Translations under genes and position numbers: made by a program | From: an uncultured Myxococcales bacterium | GTDB taxonomy: Bacteria; Myxococcota_A; Bradymonadia; UBA7976; UBA1532 | Direction: 5' to 3' | NCBI GenBank assembly: GCA_903847385.1 | Contig: CAINDO010000393.1 | Span: forward strand, 1 to 32,421 | DNA length: 32,421 bases | Shown: positions 14,844 through 22,847 of the stretch, in pieces | How positions within the stretch are numbered: position 1 is the first letter of the stretch | How the letters are laid out: each line of letters opens with the position of its first letter | The notes under the pieces: generated by a model | Told to the model about the DNA's origin: nothing | The model's database searches: none | The model's input: the letters and a program-made list of their open reading frames with translations, nothing else

Positions 14844-17771
14844 ATGATCTTTCGATGGTCGAGTGCCTCGTGGGTACTGGCCCTGGCGGCGAGCAGCGGC
14901 TGTTCGAACGTCGACGAGGGTCGGCTCGCGGGTGAGGACCTGCCGGCCGGAACCGAGTCCGACGTCCCCGAGGGCGAGGGCGAATATCCGCCCATCGACA
15001 GCGCGCTGAAATACTTCAAACCCGGCCCGCCCCTGGCGACGCCGGACGACGCCGAGCGCGCGCGGCGCCTCGCCTACCACCGCCGTGTGATCGAGGCCTA
15101 CGACTTCAGCTACGAGGTGCGGGACATCGACATCACGCACCTCGAGCTCGACACGCTGGCCGGCTTCGAGCAGCCCGCGGATGCGGCCGAACACAAACCG
15201 GAGAAGGCTCAGGAGATTCGCACGGGCAGCCTCCCGGAGCGTTGGGACTGGCGCGAGTCCGGCGTGGGCATGCCCCCGATCCGGCAACAGGGGAGCTGCG
15301 GGAGCTGCTGGGCGTTCGGGACCATCGGCGCGGTGGAGGCCGCGATCGCGGTCGCCGACCGGCAGATCGTGAACCTGAGCGAGCAGTACGTGCTCGACTG
15401 CAGCGGCCGCGGCACCTGCGGCGGTGGCTACTGGGCCTATGAGTTTCTGAAGCGGCAGGGCGTCGCCCGTGAAGAGGACTACCCCTATCGCGGGTTCGAC
15501 CAGCAGTGCCGCCGCAACGTCGAGCGGCCGGTCACCATCGAGTCGTACAACAGCGTGCAGAGCGGCGACGTCGAGGCGATGAAGGCCGCGATCCATCAGT
15601 ACGGCGCCATCGGCGTCACGATGTCGGTCTGCGGGTCGATCCCCGGCTATGGGGGCGGCATCTACGACTCCACGGAGTGCGATCGGTACTACACGAACCA
15701 CATCGTCACGCTCGTCGGATGGGACGACACGATCCAGCACCGCCGCGGGCGCGGCGTGTGGATCCTGCGCAACAGTTGGGGCACGGGGTGGGGCGAGGAC
15801 GGCTATGGGTACTTCGCCTACGGGTCCGCGCGCCTCGCCGAGGATCCGACCTATGTCGTGTACAAGCCCGAAGACCCGACGGACACGGACGGCGACGGCG
15901 TGCGCGACGTGCGCGACAACTGTCGCGACGCCGTGAACGCGGATCAGAAGGACGCCGACCAGGACGGCAGCGGCAACGCGTGTGACGACCGGTTCGACGC
16001 GTTCGAACAGACGCTCGCCCTGACCGACGACGACAGCCGGCGCGTGGACCTCGGCTTCGAGTTTCCCTTCTTCGGGACGCGTTACCCCGAGGCCTATCTG
16101 AACGCCGACGGCAACCTCACGTTCGGGGCCGCCGATACGAACACCGGCGCCCGAGACGCGGCCCGCCATCTGACGGGGGCGCCACGGATCTCGGCGCTCT
16201 TCACCGATCTGAACCCGTCCGCGAGCGGTCGGGTCCTCTTCGGAAAACCCGACCAGACGACCGCGGTCTTCACCTACGACGCGGTCCCGCGCTTCGACGG
16301 GCGCGGCACGGGCACGGTGGCCGTGACGCTGAAGGCGGACGGGAGTGTGTCGCTCGCATACGGCCAGGTCTCCGGGACGGGGTATGTGGTCGGCGTGTCG
16401 CGCGGCGGGGCGGGGAACGCCGCCGGCGAGTCGTCGCTCACGCCGGGCGCCGTCGGCTACGGTGGCCTGAGTGCGCTGTACACGGTCTTCGGGAATGGCG
16501 AGACGTTCGATCTGGCCAACCAGACCATCACCTTCACGGCCGAGGGCGGCCCGCCGCCGCGTCCCGCGGAGACTGCGCTGGCGCTGGGGGACGACGCCAC
16601 CGCAGAGGTCGCGCTCGGGTTCCGTTTCCCGTTCGCCGGACAGACGTTCGACCGTGTGTTCGTGAACTCGGACGGAAACGTGACCTTCGGCGCCGCCGAC
16701 GCGAAGGCCGCGGCCCGCGATCGAGCCCGGTTCCTCACCGGGGCGCCGCGGATCGCGCCCTTGTTCGCCGATCTCGACCCCTCGAAGGGCGGCAGCGTCA
16801 CGTATCAGCCGGGGGACGCCGGCACGATGACCATCCGTTACAAGGCCGTTCGCCTGTTCCAGGGCGCCGGCACGAGCACGGCGAGCATCACGCTGAAGGC
16901 CGACGGTGGCGTCGAGATCGCCTACGGGCAGGTGGCGCCGGGCAGTTACCTGGCGGGGATCTCGCGGGGCGGCGCCGGCAACGCCGCGCAGCCGCAATCG
17001 CTGGCGTCGTTGCCGTCGCCGATCTCGCTGCAGGCGCAGGGGGCCTACTTCCAGGAGTTCACCCAGGCGCAGCCGTTCGCGCTGACCGGACGCACGCTCG
17101 TGTTCGCCGCCGGCGCGGCGCCGCCCGTGCCGGATGCGCCGGACGCGCCGGACGACGCCCCCGTGCCGCCGGAGGACGTCGCGCCCGAGCCGCCCGACGA
17201 TCCGGCGCCCCCGCCCCCCGCGGACGCCGAGTATCTGTCGCTCGGCGACGACGCCGCCGTTCGCGTGCCGCTCGGGTTCGACTTTCCCTTCTTCGGGCGC
17301 CGCTGGGACGCCGTGTTCGTCAACGCAGACGGAAACCTGACGTTCGGCCAGGGCGATGTGAGCACGCAACCGCGCAACGTGGGTCGGTTCCTGGTCGGGC
17401 TGCCGAGGATCGCGGCCCTGTACGCCGACCTGGACCCCTCGACGGGCGGCACGGTGAGTCATCACCCCGTGGGCGACGATGGCATCGTGATCACCTACAC
17501 GGCCGTGCCCGGGTGGAACGGCGACGCGGGCAACACCGTGAGCATCGAACTGCGGGCCGATGGCTCCATCACGGTCACGTTCTCCGACGTCGGTGTGTCC
17601 ACGGCGGTGATCGGTGTGTCGCGCGGCGGCGCCGGGAACAGCGGCCCGCGGCGCACCCTCGATGGTCTGTCCGCCGCGCCGGTGCGCTACACGGGCAACG
17701 GCGCGGTGTTCACCGAGTACGGCTCGGCCGCTGGCGGCCTGAGCGGTCGGACCGTGACCTTCACGCCCTGA
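14844..17771 (+). CDS. papain-family (C1A) cysteine protease lipoprotein with three nidogen-like domains
   Basis: The 975-aa protein has a signal peptide with candidate lipobox (Cys 20) and an apparent propeptide (about 60-128). The C1 domain (130-340) contains the oxyanion Gln 149, catalytic Cys 155 (SCGSCWAFG), His 286 (NHIVTLVGWDD) and Asn 310 (LRNSWGTGWGEDGY), all present. A calcium-type segment DTDGDGVRDVRDNC (347-360) follows. Three repeats of about 175-190 aa start near 386, 575 and 796. Each has LGFxFPFxGxxxxxVxxNxDGNxTFG, a RIAxLFxDLxPSxxGxV segment and GxSRGGAGN, resembling the NIDO fold of nidogen. A Pro-rich linker separates repeats 2 and 3. Such repeats suggest binding to matrix or glycans. 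It is driven by P3 and converges on a trypsin-like gene 21 bases away. Confidence 0.92.
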   Translation: MIFRWSSASWVLALAASSGCSNVDEGRLAGEDLPAGTESDVPEGEGEYPPIDSALKYFKPGPPLATPDDAERARRLAYHRRVIEAYDFSYEVRDIDITHLELDTLAGFEQPADAAEHKPEKAQEIRTGSLPERWDWRESGVGMPPIRQQGSCGSCWAFGTIGAVEAAIAVADRQIVNLSEQYVLDCSGRGTCGGGYWAYEFLKRQGVAREEDYPYRGFDQQCRRNVERPVTIESYNSVQSGDVEAMKAAIHQYGAIGVTMSVCGSIPGYGGGIYDSTECDRYYTNHIVTLVGWDDTIQHRRGRGVWILRNSWGTGWGEDGYGYFAYGSARLAEDPTYVVYKPEDPTDTDGDGVRDVRDNCRDAVNADQKDADQDGSGNACDDRFDAFEQTLALTDDDSRRVDLGFEFPFFGTRYPEAYLNADGNLTFGAADTNTGARDAARHLTGAPRISALFTDLNPSASGRVLFGKPDQTTAVFTYDAVPRFDGRGTGTVAVTLKADGSVSLAYGQVSGTGYVVGVSRGGAGNAAGESSLTPGAVGYGGLSALYTVFGNGETFDLANQTITFTAEGGPPPRPAETALALGDDATAEVALGFRFPFAGQTFDRVFVNSDGNVTFGAADAKAAARDRARFLTGAPRIAPLFADLDPSKGGSVTYQPGDAGTMTIRYKAVRLFQGAGTSTASITLKADGGVEIAYGQVAPGSYLAGISRGGAGNAAQPQSLASLPSPISLQAQGAYFQEFTQAQPFALTGRTLVFAAGAAPPVPDAPDAPDDAPVPPEDVAPEPPDDPAPPPPADAEYLSLGDDAAVRVPLGFDFPFFGRRWDAVFVNADGNLTFGQGDVSTQPRNVGRFLVGLPRIAALYADLDPSTGGTVSHHPVGDDGIVITYTAVPGWNGDAGNTVSIELRADGSITVTFSDVGVSTAVIGVSRGGAGNSGPRRTLDGLSAAPVRYTGNGAVFTEYGSAAGGLSGRTVTFTP

Positions 17772-17792
17772 GTCGGGCGCAGCCCCGGGCGC

Positions 17793-18998
17793 TCAGGGCG
17801 CGCAGGTCAGGGGCTGCGGCACGGGGGCCCGGCGCGCGCGGCTCTTCTCGTCGCCGGGACGGACCTCGGCCGAAAGGTAGAGCGCCTGCCCGCGCGTCGC
17901 GGCGGGCATCCTGGCGCAGAGTTCGCGGGTGCTCAGCCACGTGTACTTCGTGTCCCGGCCGGTGTCCTTTCCGGCTTCGAAGCGCGCCGTGTAGGCCCAC
18001 TGGCCGTCCGCCGCGCGCCCCATGAGCAGAACGGCGTATCGCTGGGCGTCGCTGACGGGCGCCCACTCGAGCGCGACCCACTGACCCCGGAGATAGGTCT
18101 GGGCGATGTCCGGGTACTCCACGCTCGGGCCATCGGGCTCGACGGGCGGCGGCGGGGCCGGGGCGACGTCGTCGCCCTCGTCGTTCGGGCCGGGCCCGGG
18201 GTCGGGGTTCGGGTCCTCGTCCGGGTAGGCGGCGGACCAGGCGTCGGCCTGCGTGTTCAGGCGGTCGCGGATGACCACGGCGTCGCCGAAGATGTCGCCG
18301 CCGCCATTGGTGTAATAGCCGCTCGTGACGCGAAACACGGGGCCGTCCGGGCCCAGGAAACTCGGCCCGCCGGAGTCTCCGGGGCACGAGTTGTCCGTGC
18401 CACCGAAGGCGAAGACCAGCTTCTGTTTCCGGCCGCTGTGTTCGTCGTGGAAACCGCGTCGTCCGCAGCCATATCCCATCCACAGGATCTGTTCGCCCGG
18501 CTGGGGGGCGCGGTCGGCGAGCCGTGCCGGGCGAGCCACGGCGGCGGGCACGGGGCCAGCGAGCCGCAGCAGCGCGACGTCGCGCACACCGGGGTCGTTC
18601 GACCCGGAGTAGGCCTTGTAGCCGTCGATGGCGAACTCCACCGGCGCGCCGCCGGCGGGCTCCAGCGTCAGGACGCCGAGGCGGCGGCCGGGGCTGTCCG
18701 CGCTGCGGTATTCCACGCAGTGGGCGGCGGTGATGGCGACGTTGCGGCGGATGAGCGTGGCCGTGCACATGCCGCCGTTGATCACCATGTAGCCGACCTC
18801 GGGCCGGATGTCGGTGAACTCGCCGTTGATGAGTTTTTCGACGAACTCCGGCGGGCCCGCGGGCGCGGCTTCTTCTTCGCCTGCGAGTGTGTCGAGCGTC
18901 GACTCGTCGTCGGCGTCGTCGACGCCCGCGCCGCAGCCGGCGGCCAGGCAGAGGGCGGCGCCGAGGCGCCAGCGGAAGGCACCGGAACGGGTGCGCAT
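17793..18998 (-). CDS. trypsin-like serine protease lipoprotein
   Basis: The 401-aa product has a lipoprotein signal peptide (lipobox AAGC, Cys 22). An S1 domain covers about 56-240 with His 93 (AITAAHC), Asp 140 (VRDVALL) and Ser 209 (CPGDSGGP), a complete triad. The linker NPDPGPGPNDEGDD leads to a C-terminal beta domain (about 290-401) with a W..V..A..Y.VLLMG pattern, like a fibronectin-type or carbohydrate-binding fold, not identified further. The start at 18998 is preceded by AGGAG about 7 bases upstream. It lies 56 bases after the zincin gene on the same strand without its own recognisable promoter, so it is probably co-transcribed from further upstream. Confidence 0.9.
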   Translation of the reverse strand: MRTRSGAFRWRLGAALCLAAGCGAGVDDADDESTLDTLAGEEEAAPAGPPEFVEKLINGEFTDIRPEVGYMVINGGMCTATLIRRNVAITAAHCVEYRSADSPGRRLGVLTLEPAGGAPVEFAIDGYKAYSGSNDPGVRDVALLRLAGPVPAAVARPARLADRAPQPGEQILWMGYGCGRRGFHDEHSGRKQKLVFAFGGTDNSCPGDSGGPSFLGPDGPVFRVTSGYYTNGGGDIFGDAVVIRDRLNTQADAWSAAYPDEDPNPDPGPGPNDEGDDVAPAPPPPVEPDGPSVEYPDIAQTYLRGQWVALEWAPVSDAQRYAVLLMGRAADGQWAYTARFEAGKDTGRDTKYTWLSTRELCARMPAATRGQALYLSAEVRPGDEKSRARRAPVPQPLTCAP

Positions 18999-19054
18999 GT
19001 TTCGTTCTCCTGCCCGCTCGCGGTCGCGTCGGGCGCAGGTGTGGCGAGTCTGTC

Positions 19055-20797
19055 TCAGCGGCAGTTCGACGCCGAGAGCGTGAGTCCGAGAAAGCGGTTC
19101 AGCTCGCCGAGGTTTTCGGGTGTGTACAGATGCGCCCGGATGCGGTCGTCGGCGATGCCGAGCGCGGGGTACTGATCGGAGATGGAGAGCCAGTAGTGCG
19201 CGCGCCGCCACTGCAGATCGACGAGTCGGCGGACCGAGGCGTCCCCCTGGAGCTCCGCATAGACCTGGGGGTGCTGCAGGCGCGCGCGCCGCAGATACAG
19301 TTGCGTGTACAGCAGGAAGGCCACGGCGCCGTCCCGCGCGCTGATCCCCGCGCCCTCGAAGGCATCGCCCAGCACTGTCAGGGCGATCATGCCATTGATG
19401 TAGCAGTTGCCCTCGTCCATGAGCTCGGCGAATCCGCGGGTCCCCTGGTCGCCGGACAGATAGGTGTCGGCGTAGGTCCGCGTCGCGTCGTCCGGCAGGT
19501 CCGCCAAGAGCTCCGACCGCGGAAAACCATCGATCCACGGGATCTCGAGCGTGAGGTCACCGCGCAGGAAATACGCAAACGTCCGGTTGCCGGAGGCGTG
19601 CCCGTAGTCCCAACCGTGGGTGCCTTCGTGGATGACGGTCATCATGGACTCGGCGAGGGCGCTGAGGCTCGCGCCGTCACCGAAGCTGCGCAGGTCGTCC
19701 ATCGCGCCCTGAGCCAGCAGCGCATGTCCGGCGGGCCAACGCAGGCGCATGGCGTCCACCGCGGCGGCCTGCCAGTCGGCCCGGAGTCGCGCGGCCACCG
19801 GCGCGAGCGACGCGTCGGGGTACCAGGTCTCTTCGTAGCAGTCGCGACCCGGGCCCGGGGGCGTGTCCTCCGCCGGCGGCTCGGGCGCCGGCGGCGGCTC
19901 GGGCGCGACCGGCTCGTCGGGCGCCGGAGAGGGCTCACCCCCGCAGTACCAGCCGAGTTCGGCGCTGACCCAACCGCACGCGGTGCCATCCACCGTCCGG
20001 CAGTCTCGCGTCACCACGACGCCATTCTCGCACCACTCGGCCACGTCGCCGGTGCACCGGCCGAGGTAGTCGAGGCCACGGCAGGGGTCGTCGACGGGCG
20101 CATCGGGCGGTGCCGGTGAGTCGCTCGGCGGGGCGGGGGCGCCGCTCGGCGGGGCCGGTGTGTCGCTCGGCGGGGCCGGTGTGTCGCTCGGCGGCGCGGG
20201 CGCCGGTTCGTCCTCCGGCGGGGGAGGTGCGGGCGGGGCGTCGGGCACCGGGTCCGCCTCCGGGGGGGCGTCGTCGGGTCCGGCGTCGCGGATGCAGTAC
20301 CAGCCGGTCTCGGCGTCCACGAATCCGCAGGCCTGCTGCCAGCGACCACAGTCGACCCGCGTGAGTGTCCCCTCATCGCAGAAGACGACCACGTCGCCCT
20401 CGCACGTGCCCAGGTAATCGATGCCCCCGCAGCCGCCCCCGGCCGGCGCGTCCGGCGAGTCCGGGGGCGCCAGCGGGGCGTCCTCGGGCGCGACACAGCC
20501 GTGTCCTTCGACGTCGTCGATCAACGCGCACCGAGACAGCGGCGCGACACAGATCGTGCTCACCAGCACACCCGCTTCGCATCGGAGCGCGACGTTCTCG
20601 CGGCACGTGCCCCACGCGTCGATGCCGTCACATCCCTTGACGCCCGGGGCCGCGCCTTCGTCGGGTGCCGGCTTGCGGGGCGGCTTGGCGGGCGGGACCT
20701 CGACGGTGTCTTCGCCGGGTGGCGGCGACGGGGGCGCCAGGGCTGCACACCCCATCAGGGCGCAGCACGTGACCGCGAATGTGAGCCGAACGCTCAT
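19055..20797 (-). CDS. HExxH zincin-like lipoprotein with three six-Cys modules
   Basis: The 580-aa protein has a lipoprotein signal peptide (lipobox LMGC, Cys 17). Three modules follow (56-101, 123-168, 239-285), each with six Cys spaced C-x8-C-x7-C-x9-C-x6/7-C-x10-C and a GIDYLGTC-like opening. The same module occurs in the CAP lipoprotein at 7178-8140. Pro/Ala/Ser/Asp linkers join them. The C-terminal domain (about 320-580) has the zinc motif HEGTHGWDYGH (390-400) and DEGNCYING (461-469). E462 is a candidate third ligand and the motif matches that of the zincin at 12930-14543. I predict a surface-anchored metallopeptidase with an adhesive N-terminus. The reading frame is open upstream through a 65-bp repeat, but ATG 20797 gives the signal peptide. 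Confidence 0.85.
   Translation of the reverse strand: MSVRLTFAVTCCALMGCAALAPPSPPPGEDTVEVPPAKPPRKPAPDEGAAPGVKGCDGIDAWGTCRENVALRCEAGVLVSTICVAPLSRCALIDDVEGHGCVAPEDAPLAPPDSPDAPAGGGCGGIDYLGTCEGDVVVFCDEGTLTRVDCGRWQQACGFVDAETGWYCIRDAGPDDAPPEADPVPDAPPAPPPPEDEPAPAPPSDTPAPPSDTPAPPSGAPAPPSDSPAPPDAPVDDPCRGLDYLGRCTGDVAEWCENGVVVTRDCRTVDGTACGWVSAELGWYCGGEPSPAPDEPVAPEPPPAPEPPAEDTPPGPGRDCYEETWYPDASLAPVAARLRADWQAAAVDAMRLRWPAGHALLAQGAMDDLRSFGDGASLSALAESMMTVIHEGTHGWDYGHASGNRTFAYFLRGDLTLEIPWIDGFPRSELLADLPDDATRTYADTYLSGDQGTRGFAELMDEGNCYINGMIALTVLGDAFEGAGISARDGAVAFLLYTQLYLRRARLQHPQVYAELQGDASVRRLVDLQWRRAHYWLSISDQYPALGIADDRIRAHLYTPENLGELNRFLGLTLSASNCR
20122..20205 (-). repeat. in-gene 21-bp repeat encoding PAPPSDT linker
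   Basis: Four copies with 21-base period (CGCTCGGCG at 20122, 20143, 20164 and 20185 on the plus strand) encode a seven-residue PAPPSDT-like linker between six-Cys modules 2 and 3 of the zincin. Because the period is a multiple of three, copy-number change would alter linker length without a frameshift. Confidence 0.85.
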
Positions 20798-20931
20798 GGC
20801 ACCGCCCCCCCGCCCGCTGGGCGAGCCTGCCCCCCCGAGGGGGCTCCATTCGCTCTGCTCATGGCACCGCCCCCCCGCCCGCTGGGCGGGTCTGCCCCCC
20901 CGAGGGGGCTCCATTCGCTCTGCTCATGGCA
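20794..20931. repeat. 65-bp direct repeat with strong hairpins at a gene start
   Basis: Two 65-bp copies (20794-20858 and 20859-20923) differ at only two bases. A third, broken copy starts at 20924. Each copy carries a GCCCCC-ccga-GGGGGC hairpin (20829-20844 and 20894-20909) and the inverted repeat CGCCCGCTGGGCG. On the minus strand each copy reproduces the start context GGTGCCATGAGC of the zincin gene, so the duplication includes the initiation codon. It fills the 134-base gap between two minus-strand genes and could attenuate or stabilise the transcript. Confidence 0.9.
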
Positions 20932-22476
20932 TCACCGGAGGCAGGCGTGTTTTGCGCCCACCAGGCTGCCGCCCGTCTCGAGCTGACCGATGGGCCAGGC
21001 GGTCACGAAGTTGAAACACATCTCATCGTCCGTCGATGTGCCGAAGTGGGCCGTACCCCCGGGGTTCCGGAAGTAACAGGTCGTCGACAGGCGGTCCCCG
21101 GGGTTCAGAATGTTGGGCGACTGATAGATGATCTGATTCTGGTAGTCGAACGGCGTATCCAGCAGCGTCTCGTCGCCGCCGCCGGCACGATGGATGACGG
21201 TCCGCATCCGCGTCCCGCGCCGATGCATGTGCGGCGAGGTGGTCAGCACGTGAACGGGCGTCTGGATGTTCGGGTTGCAGTGACCGGTGATCTCGCTGTC
21301 CCCCGGGGGCACGCTGAACGGCAGGATGTGCGCGGGCCCGCGCTCCTCGCCCAACCAGTGCATCGCGGCCGTGTTCGGGCGCAGGTTCTCGGTCGCGCAC
21401 AGCCGCACGCCGCTCTTGTCGCGGGCATCGACCCCGGCGTCGTTGTGATAGTGGATCTCCAGGATGAAAATGCCACCGGGCGGGGGCATCTCGAGGCCGA
21501 CCTCGGGTGGCATCACGGCCGGAATGCCGCCCGGCGCCCAGCCCGCCACGAGCGCCAGGCCGGGGTTGGTGCCGTCACAGCCGTAGACCTCGCCGTTCTG
21601 CCGCGGGCGTCCGTGGATCGAGGTGCTGGCGCTGTCGGCCGAATACAGGAGCCAGTGGTGGAGCACCCGGTCGTCGTCCACGACCGGGTGGAAGGAGAGC
21701 GCGTGCACCGTGCTCAGCCAGGGGGCGGTGAAGGCGAAACATGTGTAGATGTCGTTCTGGCGCGGCACCTGGTAGCCGTTGGCGTCCTCGGGGCCCGCGG
21801 GGCCGTGGGCCGTCAAGTCCAGCACGTGATCGCAGTCCGCCTCGGGCGCCGGCATCTCGGGCACGACGTCTTCCTCGGGCGGGGGTGTGCTCGGCGTGTC
21901 ACAGCCTGCACCGGCGGGTGTGCCGCCCCGCAGCCAGTCCACCAGCGTGTTCAGATCCGACCCGGACAGCGCCGGCGTCGGCGGCGGCGGCATCGGGCGC
22001 TGGACGTTCGTGACGCGGTCGACGATGTACGAGCTCCAGGTCGAGAGCGCCTCGAGGGTCGTCAGCGACTGAGGCGCACCGAAGCGCGGCTGGGCGCCGT
22101 GGCAGGTCCCGCAGTTCTCGGTGATGATCCGCTCGATCTCGCAGGGGATGCCGCCCTGGGGCTCCTCGCGCGCCGCCGGCGGAGCCGCGGGGGACGAGCC
22201 GGCGCCGCCCGGTTCGGCGGTGGGCGGCGCGTCCGTCGACGGGCCGCTGCCGGTCGACGGCGGGGGCGCGTCGTCCGTGGCGGGGCCGCCGGCGGGGCTG
22301 CCGGGCAGGTCCGTCGCGGGCACGACCGGCACGCAGTCCGTCGCCGCTTCGGCGCAGATCTCGCCCTCGACGGGCTCCTCCTCGAGTTCGTATGCCGTCG
22401 CGCAGCCGCCGAGGGCGACGGCGAGCGGCAGGAGAGCGCGCAGGAGCAGGGTCCGGTGATGGGAACGGTTTTCCAT
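20932..22476 (-). CDS. c-heme domain fused to a PHM/DBM-like copper type II monooxygenase, lipoprotein
   Basis: The 514-aa lipoprotein (lipobox LGGC, Cys 25) has a Pro/Ala/Gly linker (about 50-108). A small cytochrome-c-like domain follows with CGTCH (122-126) and a candidate axial Met 162 (RPMPPPP). The catalytic part (about 215-514) has the ligand set of peptidylglycine alpha-hydroxylating/dopamine beta-monooxygenases: HH 273-274 (VLHHWLLY), His 342 (EIHYHND) for the first copper, and H416/H418 (SPHMHRRG) plus Met 486 (DDEMCFNF) for the second. These enzymes hydroxylate C-H bonds with O2, using electrons from ascorbate. Here the attached heme may deliver them (inference). The substrate is unknown. 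It is first in a minus run with a zincin and a trypsin-like protease. Promoter P4 lies directly upstream. Confidence 0.9.
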   Translation of the reverse strand: MENRSHHRTLLLRALLPLAVALGGCATAYELEEEPVEGEICAEAATDCVPVVPATDLPGSPAGGPATDDAPPPSTGSGPSTDAPPTAEPGGAGSSPAAPPAAREEPQGGIPCEIERIITENCGTCHGAQPRFGAPQSLTTLEALSTWSSYIVDRVTNVQRPMPPPPTPALSGSDLNTLVDWLRGGTPAGAGCDTPSTPPPEEDVVPEMPAPEADCDHVLDLTAHGPAGPEDANGYQVPRQNDIYTCFAFTAPWLSTVHALSFHPVVDDDRVLHHWLLYSADSASTSIHGRPRQNGEVYGCDGTNPGLALVAGWAPGGIPAVMPPEVGLEMPPPGGIFILEIHYHNDAGVDARDKSGVRLCATENLRPNTAAMHWLGEERGPAHILPFSVPPGDSEITGHCNPNIQTPVHVLTTSPHMHRRGTRMRTVIHRAGGGDETLLDTPFDYQNQIIYQSPNILNPGDRLSTTCYFRNPGGTAHFGTSTDDEMCFNFVTAWPIGQLETGGSLVGAKHACLR

Positions 22477-22489
22477 GGGCTTGATCCAA

Positions 22490-22505
22490 AGCAAGAGGCG
22501 TTCCA
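22490..22505 (-). promoter_or_regulatory. sigma-54 promoter P4 (TGGAACG-N4-TTGCT)
   Basis: The minus strand reads TGGAACG CCTC TTGCT, one mismatch, with exact GG-N10-GC spacing. The predicted transcript start (about 22479) is only 3 bases before the ATG at 22476, implying an almost leaderless mRNA, a start shifted downstream, or a chance match. Confidence 0.62.
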
Positions 22506-22581
22506 CGTGAACGCTCGGCGACGGTCGGCGCTCGAACCGGCTCGGGGCGCGGTCCGCCGCGGTCGGCTGTGGCTGGCGCGC

Positions 22582-22617
22582 GGTCCCGTGTCCGGCGGAA
22601 AGCCTCGCGGCGGGACC
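22582..22617. promoter_or_regulatory. inverted repeat GGTCCCG-N22-CGGGACC between P4 and P5
   Basis: Perfect 7-bp arms at 22582-22588 and 22611-22617 lie in the 371-base divergent gap 22477-22847, about 120 bases from the predicted P4 start and 190 from P5. It is a candidate activator site that shares the GGGACC core with the repeat at 7048-7084. High GC makes chance repeats common. Nothing else besides P4 and P5 was recognised in this gap. Confidence 0.35.
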
Positions 22618-22763
22618 TGCCGGTGCGACCCGTGCGCCGCAAAGTGTGACTCGGACGTCTCGGTCGTGCGAGGCCGGTCGTGGGTGGGTGGAGGGCCGGG
22701 CCGTGGCCGGCAGCGCCTGCGGACGCGGGGCGCAAACCCCGGGACGAGACGCCTCGGTCGCGA

Positions 22764-22779
22764 TGGCACGAACCTTGCG
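22764..22779 (+). promoter_or_regulatory. sigma-54 promoter P5 (TGGCACG-N4-TTGCG)
   Basis: The -24 element TGGCACG and the -12 core TTGC are both perfect; only the final W is G. GG-N10-GC spacing is exact. The predicted start is near 22790, with a 58-base leader to ATG 22848. It would serve the lipoprotein/acylase operon and is back-to-back with P4. Confidence 0.8.
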
Positions 22780-22847
22780 AAGTCGATGTGACGGACTCAC
22801 CGCAACACACCCCGCGCTCGACGCGGACGACCGAAAGCAGGCCTCGC

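Noticed and set aside
17772..17792. Terminator between the convergent papain and trypsin-like genes
   Set aside because: Only short GC inverted repeats without a T-tract are visible in 21 bases, which is indistinguishable from background.
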